NCBI GenBank assembly: GCA_022545645.1
Contig: JACZQQ010000062.1
Coordinates: 1 to 11,847 of the forward strand
Length of the DNA: 11,847 nucleotides
From: Acidobacteriota bacterium
Lineage (GTDB): Bacteria > Acidobacteriota > UBA6911 > RPQK01 > JADFOI01
Direction: 5' to 3'
The position numbers were made by a program, and so were the translations under genes. A model generated the notes under the pieces. The model saw nothing but the letters and a program-made list of their open reading frames with translations, did not search any database and was not told where the DNA came from. Positions 7,004 through 11,847 of this stretch are shown piece by piece (position 1 is the stretch's first letter; each line of letters starts with the position of its first letter).

Positions 7004-7704
7004 GCTGCCCCCTTGAGCTGGTAGCCTTCGCCGCGCACCGTGATCAGCAACTCGGGTTGAGCAGAATCCTTCTCGATTTTACGCCGCAGCTTGGCGATAT
7101 GAATGTCGACGGTTCGAGTCTCCACAAAATCGACATTGGCATAACCCCACACTTCCCGCAGCAGCTCCTGCCGGGAGACGGGACGGACTTTATGGCTGCT
7201 GAGGTAAATGAGGATTTCCAGTTCGCGGCGGGTAAAGGGAATCTCTTCCCCGTCTCGGGTGCCGGTTAAACGGTTCGGGTCAATCAGCAGATCTCCCAGA
7301 TGAAAAGCCTTCATGTCTCGGTGGAGCTTGCCCGATCGGCGCAAAACCGCTTCCACCCGAGCCAGAAGTTGTCCTACCGAGAACGGTTTGGGAATGTAAT
7401 CGTCTGCTCCCAGTTTCAGGCCCTGGATGATGTCCTCTTCCGAGGTCTTGGCCGTGAGCATGATGATGGGCAGGTTCCGGTCCACCTCGCGGATCTTGTC
7501 ACAGATGCTCAGACCATCCATACCGGGGAGCATGAGATCCAGAAGAATCAGGTGATAGTCACCACTAAGAGCCATCTCCAGACCTGAATGGCCTTCCGCA
7601 GCGCTCTCCACTTCGTACCCGTTATAGAGAAAGACATCGGTCAGTCCCTGAAGGATCGATTCTTCATCTTCGATAATCAGCAGTCTTGGTTTAACGGGTT
7701 TCAT
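7000..7704 (-). CDS. OmpR/PhoB-family two-component response regulator
   Basis: This 234-residue cytoplasmic DNA-binding protein is the likely partner of the overlapping kinase. The receiver domain (about 7-122) has the acidic pocket IIEDEE (10-15), phospho-acceptor Asp56 in LILLDLMLPGMDG, Thr84 in IMLTAKT and Lys106 in DDYIPKPF. The C-terminal winged helix (about 133-232) carries FTRRELEILIYLSSH, SRQELLREVWGY, the recognition-helix region VETRTVDIHIAKLRRKIE and the wing TVRGEGYQL, typical of OmpR/PhoB regulators that bind direct repeats. Its stop overlaps the kinase start by four bases. It is transcribed divergently from the VWA-PspA operon across a 174-nt gap, so control of that operon and autoregulation are natural hypotheses. 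The purine-rich AAAAGAG directly before the ATG is a weak RBS. Confidence 0.95.
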   Translation of the reverse strand: MKPVKPRLLIIEDEESILQGLTDVFLYNGYEVESAAEGHSGLEMALSGDYHLILLDLMLPGMDGLSICDKIREVDRNLPIIMLTAKTSEEDIIQGLKLGADDYIPKPFSVGQLLARVEAVLRRSGKLHRDMKAFHLGDLLIDPNRLTGTRDGEEIPFTRRELEILIYLSSHKVRPVSRQELLREVWGYANVDFVETRTVDIHIAKLRRKIEKDSAQPELLITVRGEGYQLKGAA

Positions 7705-7830
7705 CTCTTTTATTTTACGGCCTTTTTAACCGGTTGTGTGTAAACAAATTGTAAAAGTTGGAGCCCGTCTTTTTACCAACAGTTGTCTACTTATTTCCGG
7801 TGAGGATCGTCAGTATGGGTAGTAGAAACG

Positions 7831-7848
7831 GTGGCGTTAACGCGCCAC
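7831..7848. repeat. 6-bp inverted repeat in the leader of the VWA-PspA operon
   Basis: GTGGCG (7831-7836) and CGCCAC (7843-7848) flank TTAACG; the centre also contains the palindrome GCGTTAACGC. It lies 30 bases before the VWA start codon, so it could be an operator or a small leader hairpin. There is no T-run, so it is not a terminator. Confidence 0.45.
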
Positions 7849-7866
7849 TAAAATCACATCAACCGA

Positions 7867-7872
7867 AAGGAG
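7867..7872 (+). promoter_or_regulatory. Shine-Dalgarno site fixing the VWA protein start
   Basis: AAGGAG lies six bases before the ATG at 7879. It supports that start, which also places the N-terminal basic/hydrophobic anchor correctly. Confidence 0.75.
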
Positions 7873-7878
7873 AAAAAG

Positions 7879-9348
7879 ATGAGTGTACTAGAGAGAGTGA
7901 AATCATTCGGGAAGACTCGCAAGGGCGGAGTCCTGGCCGTACTGCTTGGCATCCTGGCCACAGTGGTCTGGGTTCAGGTTCAAGCGGGAGCTTTCACCCG
8001 GTTCGGTCACGGGGAAGGCATCGAGCCTCAGCTGTCGGTCCATCCCAAAACCGGTGTGAAGTTTAGCGCCTCCCTGTCCCATCCGATGATCGTTCAGGGG
8101 AGTGACGGTACGGTTTACCTGAACCTGTCCGTCGTGACCCCCAGGATCTCGCGGGACATCCTGAGGATGCCTACGGACACCATCATTGTCCTGGATCGCA
8201 GCGGCTCCATGGCAGAGGACAACAAGTGGGCCTTCGCCACCCAGGCCGTCCACTCGCTTTTGGATCGGCTGACGCCGAGTGATCGAGTCGCTTTGATCAC
8301 TTTTGACACCGGCGCCCACGTCCAATCGCGACTGATCCCGGCCAGCGAGACCAACATCCGGCGATTCAGAAATATCGTCAACAGCCTGCATCCCGGGGAT
8401 TCGACCAATCTGGGCGACGCCCTTTTGCGCGCCGAGCAAATGTCCGCATCCGCCCGTGTATCGGAGCGGCGGCGGCGGGTCATCCTTCTCTCGGACGGTC
8501 ACGCCAATGTGGGCATCGTCCACCCGGGCGAGCTTGCAGCCATGGCCCGGCGGATTGCCGACAACGGCAGCGTTCTTTCCACCGTGGGCATGGGATTGGG
8601 ATTTAACGAGACTCTTATGGCTTCCCTGGCCGATCACGGCATGGGCAGCTTTAGTTATCTCGAGCATCTGGAATCGCTGGGGACGATCCTGGCCCAAGAG
8701 CTGGACGATTCTCGCGACATCTACGCCGATGGTTCCGAGATGCGAATCGTTCTTCCTCACGGAGTGGAGCTGGTGGACGCCGCCGGTTATCCCTTTGTTC
8801 TGGAAGGCCAAACGGTGGTCATTAGGACCGGTCAGCTATTCCAAGGTAGTACAAAAAGCTTCATGGCCACGCTCAGGGTCGCCAACCACGTGCCCGCGGA
8901 GTATGTGCTGGGTGACATCGACTTGAACTATCGGGTCGACGGTCGTTTGTACCAGCAAGAGGTGGGCTCGTCCGAGTTGAGCATCGCCTGTGTGGCCCCG
9001 GAGCGAAAACAGGAAGCGGTTGCCTCTATCAACAAGGATCTCTTTCGCACGGCCTGGATCAGAAACAATCTAGGTTCGATCATGCGAGAAGTGGGTGACT
9101 ATGTCCGTAGTGGAGATCAGGAAAAAGCCAAGGAGCTGATGGACAACTACAGAGACCGTCTCGAGGAAGCGGATAAGGCCGTACCCGGTTTGAAGAAGGA
9201 CGCGGATCGCCAACTGGACGAACTGGAAGCACGAATCGATGATGCTTTCCAGGGTCCCGACCAGAAGATAAAGCAGAACCGTGCTGCCAAATCCTTCCTG
9301 GGTGCCAGTCAGGAGCTTCAAAGAGAAGTCAACAAGAACACCAACTAA
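7879..9348 (+). CDS. Membrane-anchored von Willebrand factor A (VWA) domain protein
   Basis: The 489-residue protein has a basic N-terminus and one hydrophobic segment at about 17-36 (a signal-anchor or uncleaved signal), so the bulk is probably extracytoplasmic. A beta-rich linker (about 50-98) leads to a VWA domain (about 100-275) with an intact metal-ion-dependent adhesion site: DRSGSM (D106, S108, S110), Thr176 in DSTNLGDAL and Asp206 in LLSDGHANVG. A second beta-rich region (about 285-370) and a charged helical C-terminal part (about 375-485) follow. VWA domains bind protein partners through the metal; this arrangement recalls the inter-alpha-trypsin-inhibitor-like bacterial VWA proteins. 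No MoxR-type AAA+ ATPase, the usual partner of VWA proteins, is nearby. It is the first gene of an operon: its TAA overlaps the RBS of the PspA-like gene 12 nt later. The specific function is unknown. Confidence 0.9.
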   Translation: MSVLERVKSFGKTRKGGVLAVLLGILATVVWVQVQAGAFTRFGHGEGIEPQLSVHPKTGVKFSASLSHPMIVQGSDGTVYLNLSVVTPRISRDILRMPTDTIIVLDRSGSMAEDNKWAFATQAVHSLLDRLTPSDRVALITFDTGAHVQSRLIPASETNIRRFRNIVNSLHPGDSTNLGDALLRAEQMSASARVSERRRRVILLSDGHANVGIVHPGELAAMARRIADNGSVLSTVGMGLGFNETLMASLADHGMGSFSYLEHLESLGTILAQELDDSRDIYADGSEMRIVLPHGVELVDAAGYPFVLEGQTVVIRTGQLFQGSTKSFMATLRVANHVPAEYVLGDIDLNYRVDGRLYQQEVGSSELSIACVAPERKQEAVASINKDLFRTAWIRNNLGSIMREVGDYVRSGDQEKAKELMDNYRDRLEEADKAVPGLKKDADRQLDELEARIDDAFQGPDQKIKQNRAAKSFLGASQELQREVNKNTN

Positions 9349-9360
9349 GGAGGAAAGATC

Positions 9361-9948
9361 ATGGCTATTGTCAATCGTATAAGACGTCTTTTTCGTGCCG
9401 ATGTACATGCCGTTCTGGACATCATCGAAGAGCCTGAAGCCATTTTAAAGCAGGCGATTCGAGAGATGCAGGAGGCTCTCGACTGGAAGAGAGCCCGGCT
9501 GGCTAGAGACCAGAGGAACCTGGCCTCGCTCAAGGAGAGCGAGGCCTATACAACGGAGCAACTGGCAAAGATTCAGAAAGATTTGAAGCTTTGCCTGAAG
9601 GAAGGCTCCGAAGAACTGGCCCACAAGACCGTGGGACGCAAGCTGGCCTTCGAAAAACATCTGGCAGCTGTACACCAGCGCATCTCCACAAGTGAAAAGC
9701 TCTACCAGCAGCACACCCAGGAGATTGATCTTCAGCAGGGCCAACTGGAGTCGATCGTGGAGAAGGCCAAACTGTTTGTGCCCACCACGATGGAAGACTC
9801 GGCCTTCTCTGTTGCCGAGTCGGTTCTCTTTAGCTCGGAGCGGGGTGGTGCTCGAAGCTATCCCGGTGGCATGCGGGTGAGTGAGGAAGAAATTGAACTG
9901 GAGTGGATGCGGATCCGCGAGAACTTCGCCAAAGGAGGAGCCTCATGA
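9361..9948 (+). CDS. PspA/IM30 (Vipp1) family membrane-stress protein
   Basis: This 195-residue, almost wholly helical protein matches the PspA/IM30 family. It has an N-terminal amphipathic segment MAIVNRIRRLFRADVHAVLD (1-20), the conserved EEPEAILKQAIREMQEAL stretch (23-40) and a long coiled coil up to about residue 138, followed by a short less ordered region and a final helix (173-190). Family members are peripheral inner-membrane proteins of the ESCRT-III superfamily that polymerise on stressed membranes and limit proton leakage. The protein is somewhat shorter than the roughly 220 residues of E. coli PspA. An AAGGAGG that overlaps the VWA stop lies seven bases before its ATG, and its own TGA overlaps the next ATG, so all three genes should be translated together. 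No pspF, pspB or pspC is present, so control must differ from the enterobacterial Psp system. Confidence 0.88.
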   Translation: MAIVNRIRRLFRADVHAVLDIIEEPEAILKQAIREMQEALDWKRARLARDQRNLASLKESEAYTTEQLAKIQKDLKLCLKEGSEELAHKTVGRKLAFEKHLAAVHQRISTSEKLYQQHTQEIDLQQGQLESIVEKAKLFVPTTMEDSAFSVAESVLFSSERGGARSYPGGMRVSEEEIELEWMRIRENFAKGGAS

Positions 9949-10523
9949 AACGGCCCAGCGTTCTAACAGGTATCGCCTTTGCTTTTGGGGTTGCCGTCTT
10001 TGCGGTGCCGGTGTGGTGGGGTCTGAAAATAGCCTTGCCTTTCGTTCTGGCCTTCCGGGTGATCACCTTGATCGGCTATCTCGCTTACAGCTTCTATCTG
10101 CTCAGGACCGCCAAGACCCGGGTGGGAGCCCTCACCCTGGCCACCGTCAATTTAGTGATCGCGATGGGGCTCTCCTTCCTGCCCGTGACCAACTCTCTGA
10201 TGGTGGGAGCACTGGTCACCCTGATCAGTGTGAACCGTTCACTGCTCTTTCAACGCAGTGTGATCGCCATCGGCCTTGACGGTTTGGCCTCGGCTGTTGG
10301 ATTGATGTTTGCCGGCTATCTTTTCAGCAAAACGGGCAGTGTTCCGGCAGCCTTCTGGAGCTTCTTTTTACTGCAGTCGCTGTTCGTGCTGATTCCGGCT
10401 CGACCCTCGGGAGAGGGCGGCTTTTTCTCGACCGATGAGAAGGGGGAAGTGGACGTTTTTGTGCACCCTCAGCGCCAGGCCGAGGCCGCCTTGGAGCGGA
10501 TCGTGCAGGCGGGTGTTGAGTAA
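9945..10523 (+). CDS. Multi-pass membrane protein of unknown function, third gene of the VWA-PspA operon
   Basis: From the ATG at 9945 the protein has 192 residues. This start is preferred over a GTG at 9903 because AAGGAGG lies six bases upstream and the ATG overlaps the PspA-like stop (ATGA). Five or six hydrophobic segments are visible, at about 8-24, 29-52, 60-79, 84-98, 106-126 and 134-150. They are followed by a soluble tail (151-192) with an acidic patch and a possible short helix (QRQAEAALERIVQAG). No catalytic motif or known family was recognised. Its tight coupling to the PspA-like gene makes a membrane docking or signalling partner the simplest guess, analogous in place but not in sequence to PspB/PspC or LiaF/LiaI-like proteins. 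Confidence 0.85.
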   Translation: MKRPSVLTGIAFAFGVAVFAVPVWWGLKIALPFVLAFRVITLIGYLAYSFYLLRTAKTRVGALTLATVNLVIAMGLSFLPVTNSLMVGALVTLISVNRSLLFQRSVIAIGLDGLASAVGLMFAGYLFSKTGSVPAAFWSFFLLQSLFVLIPARPSGEGGFFSTDEKGEVDVFVHPQRQAEAALERIVQAGVE

Positions 10524-10524
10524 A

Positions 10525-10587
10525 AAAATGGGGCGCGTGCAAGGCGCGTCCCGACCCCCTGACCGAGGGACCCTATAACCCCATTTT
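10525..10587 (+). terminator. Terminator-like branched inverted repeat after the VWA-PspA operon
   Basis: AAAATGGGG (10525-10533) pairs exactly with CCCCATTTT (10579-10587). The 45 bases between can form two more small stems: CGCG (10534-10537) with CGCG (10545-10548), and CCCT (10557-10560) with AGGG (10566-10569). It begins two bases after the last stop codon of the operon. The 3' T-run is only four bases, so it is an imperfect intrinsic terminator; it may instead protect the mRNA end or act in both directions. Confidence 0.45.
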
Positions 10588-10614
10588 CCCCGTCGTTGCT
10601 GGTTCTCAGCGTTA

Positions 10615-10632
10615 TGTCATGGGAGGATGACA
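10615..10632. repeat. Small 6-bp hairpin with a GGGAGG loop
   Basis: TGTCAT (10615-10620) and ATGACA (10627-10632) flank GGGAGG. It lies in the gene-free stretch 10588-10783 between the operon and the YeaQ-like gene. No function is evident; chance is possible. Confidence 0.35.
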
Positions 10633-10671
10633 GCTGGGGTGGAAGGAGTGCGAAACTCAGCTGAAAAGGAC

Positions 10672-10693
10672 CCATAACATAATTATGTTATGG
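10672..10693. promoter_or_regulatory. Perfect 22-bp palindrome, candidate operator upstream of the GlsB/YeaQ-like gene
   Basis: The half-site CCATAACATAA is followed directly by its exact reverse complement TTATGTTATGG, with no spacer. It lies about 26 bases upstream of the possible -35 box and 90 bases before the start codon. A perfect AT-rich palindrome of this size is typical of a binding site for a dimeric regulator. A related half (GTTATG) occurs at 10611-10616. It has no T-run to act as a terminator. Confidence 0.6.
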
Positions 10694-10719
10694 AGAAAAT
10701 CAAGGAGTTAGGCCCCTCA

Positions 10720-10748
10720 TTTCTTCTTGTTTCCTACTGAGATATACT
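10720..10748 (+). promoter_or_regulatory. Possible sigma-70-type promoter of the GlsB/YeaQ-like gene
   Basis: TATACT (10743-10748) is a good -10 box. The hexamer 17 bases upstream (TTTCTT, 10720-10725) is only a weak -35, which is common for activated promoters. Transcription would start about 30 bases before the ATG. Confidence 0.35.
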
Positions 10749-10783
10749 GAGAAGACACTTAGGGAAGATCACGGAGACTGGAG

Positions 10784-11101
10784 ATGCAAATCACCTTCAT
10801 TCAGATCATCGTTTGGCTGATTGTTGGAGCCTTGGCTGGCACCCTGGTGGGCACTGTGGTCAAGCGCAGTCGTGAAGGGTTCGGGCGTTGGACCAACCTG
10901 GGGGTGGGCCTGATCGGAGCGGCTATCGGAGGGTTCTTTTTCAATCTCTTCGGGATCGATCTGGGTCTGGGTGAACTGGCTATCAGTTTCCAGGATCTGG
11001 TGTCGGCCTTTGTGGGTTCCCTGATCTTTTTGGCCGCTGTTCTGGTTGTCAAAAGGCAGATGGAAAAGAAAAAGGGTGGCGACGGCTCAACTGTTTCCTG
11101 A
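10784..11101 (+). CDS. GlsB/YeaQ/YmgE (transglycosylase-associated) family membrane protein
   Basis: This 105-residue protein has three membrane helices (about 4-26, 36-56 and 71-90) and the Gly-rich pattern of the family: WLIVGALAGTLVGTVVK in the first helix, then LGVGLIGAAIGGFFFNLFG (39-57), and a last helix ending in a basic cytoplasmic tail (KRQMEKKKGG). Typical members are about 80-90 residues, so the loop before helix 3 and the Lys-rich tail are slightly long. Members are often induced by general, acid or envelope stress; the molecular role is unknown. GGAG (10773-10776) seven bases before the ATG serves as RBS. It is probably its own transcription unit, separated from the upstream operon by 260 bases containing a terminator-like structure and the 22-bp palindrome. 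Confidence 0.85.
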   Translation: MQITFIQIIVWLIVGALAGTLVGTVVKRSREGFGRWTNLGVGLIGAAIGGFFFNLFGIDLGLGELAISFQDLVSAFVGSLIFLAAVLVVKRQMEKKKGGDGSTVS

Positions 11102-11158
11102 CCTCGGGAAACCGTGATCCGTTTTCAGAGCCCAGATCCTCTGTACCGCTTGGGAGGC

Positions 11159-11521
11159 TCAGGGACTGTCAATTCCGAAACCCTCGAAAATTTCTGGATC
11201 CAATTTGAGCTTGGACAGTCCAGCACAGACACCGTTCGTTGCAGCTCCCGTTTTGTTCTCAGGGAAATCTTCTGAGGGCAGGCTGAACAAACCGGGGTGA
11301 GGCCGGAAGAAAGGTATATTTTCATTACCGGCCCCACGCACGACTATTCCTAAAATGTTAGCTAGGCGGACCCGGTTAGGTTCTCTCTCTTTATTTTTTC
11401 TCGACAACTCCAGCAACTTGTTTTCCGTCTCTTTTTTCACCGGCCTCTTAGGGGCAGAGATCACCTCCACGATGGGAAGGGTTGGTCGATTGGTTTTCCG
11501 GAAGGCCTGAAGCAGGACCAA
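11159..11521 (-). CDS. Hypothetical protein, weak support
   Basis: From a TTG at 11521 this frame gives 120 residues. By my reading the frame stays open further upstream to an ATG at 11663-11665 (168 residues), with a second ATG at 11633-11635. Codon third positions look moderately GC-biased like the neighbouring genes, which favours coding, but no ribosome binding site precedes any of the starts convincingly. Visible features are a Lys/Arg/Glu-rich stretch (residues 25-50) and a segment with PFFRPHPGLFSLPSEDF (70-86). That segment faintly recalls the wing of HARE-HTH or other winged-helix domains (FVRVGPGLFAL type). The tripeptide-rich LPSED occurs in both the upstream extension and the main part. 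No family was recognised with confidence; it may be a gene remnant or spurious. Confidence 0.3.
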   Translation of the reverse strand: MVLLQAFRKTNRPTLPIVEVISAPKRPVKKETENKLLELSRKNKEREPNRVRLANILGIVVRGAGNENIPFFRPHPGLFSLPSEDFPENKTGAATNGVCAGLSKLKLDPEIFEGFGIDSP

Positions 11522-11563
11522 ATCCCAAGGCGGCGCGGGGAATAAGAATCTTCAGAAGGAAGC

Positions 11564-11581
11564 CCCGGAATTGCCCGGGGG
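11564..11581. repeat. GC-rich 6-bp hairpin
   Basis: CCCCGG (11564-11569) and CCGGGG (11576-11581) flank AATTGC. It is stable for its size, but no T-run follows on either strand. It falls inside the upstream extension of the hypothetical minus-strand ORF. Confidence 0.4.
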
Positions 11582-11665
11582 GATAGCCTGCCTCTCTTCA
11601 ATGTCTCTCGTTAGCGTTCGATCATAGACGAACATCGCGGCCACCTGGGGGCCATGGTTGGGCAT

Positions 11666-11847
11666 TCATGCCGAGGGCTACTTTGAAATATGGAGTCATC
11701 ACAAGGGATGGCCTCTGGAGTCGGCGGTTCAGTCCTATGGACACTGTTTCTTTACCCCTTAGCCGGAATGAATGGGAAGTAGGGATGACAGTTTACTGAC
11801 TGACATATAAGTTGGTTTTGATTTGCCACAGAGGTGTGCCCGCAATC
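11666..11847. other. Terminal stretch without a recognisable gene
   Basis: No ORF with a credible start, RBS or coding pattern was seen on either strand, and no tRNA-like fold or repeat. On the minus strand a stop at 11666-11668 closes the hypothetical frame. The region may be the start of a larger intergenic space or a gene's leader beyond the window. Confidence 0.4.

Larger units (their letters stand above)
7705..7878. promoter_or_regulatory. Divergent control region between the regulator gene and the VWA-PspA operon
   Basis: These 174 bases must hold the promoters for both directions. The AT-rich part near 7733-7760 has TTGT twice, 15 bases apart (in TTGTGTGTAAACAAATTGT), which could be a direct-repeat site for an OmpR-type regulator, but the match to any known box is loose. 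No convincing sigma-70 pair or sigma-54 GG/GC element was found. A short inverted repeat and a good RBS lie near the operon end. Confidence 0.4.

Noticed and set aside
7705..7878. Sigma-54 promoter for the PspA operon
   Set aside because: No GG-N10-GC element at a proper place and no PspF-like activator gene were found.
7903..8811. 302-codon minus-strand ORF opposite the VWA gene
   Set aside because: It is a shadow of a strongly supported gene; His/Gly/Asp-rich composition and no motif or RBS.
10627..10677. 16-codon ORF beginning ATGACAGCT after GGGAGG
   Set aside because: The SD-like sequence directly touches the ATG with no spacing, and the peptide is short and unremarkable.

Overview
The window looks like chromosomal DNA from a free-living, moderately GC-rich Gram-negative bacterium. 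The best guess is Acidobacteriota or a nearby phylum. This rests on a DUF5916-type outer-membrane protein, a type IV pilin signal, intergenic octamer repeats of the TTCGTG class and the overall gene mix. It is an inference from protein style, since there is no rRNA or other marker here. No tRNA, rRNA, CRISPR array, prophage or transposase gene was seen.

Layout. 2-2230 (+) encodes a secreted CBM9-like/DUF5916 protein that probably forms an outer-membrane barrel. It converges on thioredoxin reductase (2271-3242, -). Divergent from trxB is an MscS-family mechanosensitive channel (3348-4415, +). The gap 4416-4999 holds two unusual items. One is a 33-codon ORF on the minus strand with a strong ribosome binding site and a textbook type IV prepilin signal, which stops just after the conserved helix. 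The other is a non-coding palindromic element of about 260 bp: two arrays of degenerate octamers in opposite orientation around a perfect 18-bp hairpin. Its right edge supplies the stop codon of the next gene. A two-component system follows on the minus strand (OmpR-type regulator 7000-7704, histidine kinase 5000-7003, ATGA overlap).

Divergent from the two-component system is a tight three-gene operon (7879-10523, +): a membrane-anchored VWA-domain protein, a PspA/IM30 homologue and a multi-pass membrane protein I do not recognise. Its Shine-Dalgarno sites overlap or abut the preceding stop codons. A structured terminator-like region and a perfect 22-bp palindrome precede a GlsB/YeaQ/YmgE-family small membrane protein (10784-11101, +). 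The last 750 bases hold only a weak hypothetical ORF on the minus strand and a short GC-rich hairpin.

How it may work together: the regulator/kinase pair, the VWA-PspA-membrane operon, the YeaQ-like protein, the MscS channel and thioredoxin reductase all suit an envelope or osmotic/redox stress neighbourhood. The most interesting candidate system is the VWA-PspA-membrane protein operon facing a HAMP-less sensor kinase with a very large extracytoplasmic domain. The kinase may control the operon, but nothing in the sequence proves it.
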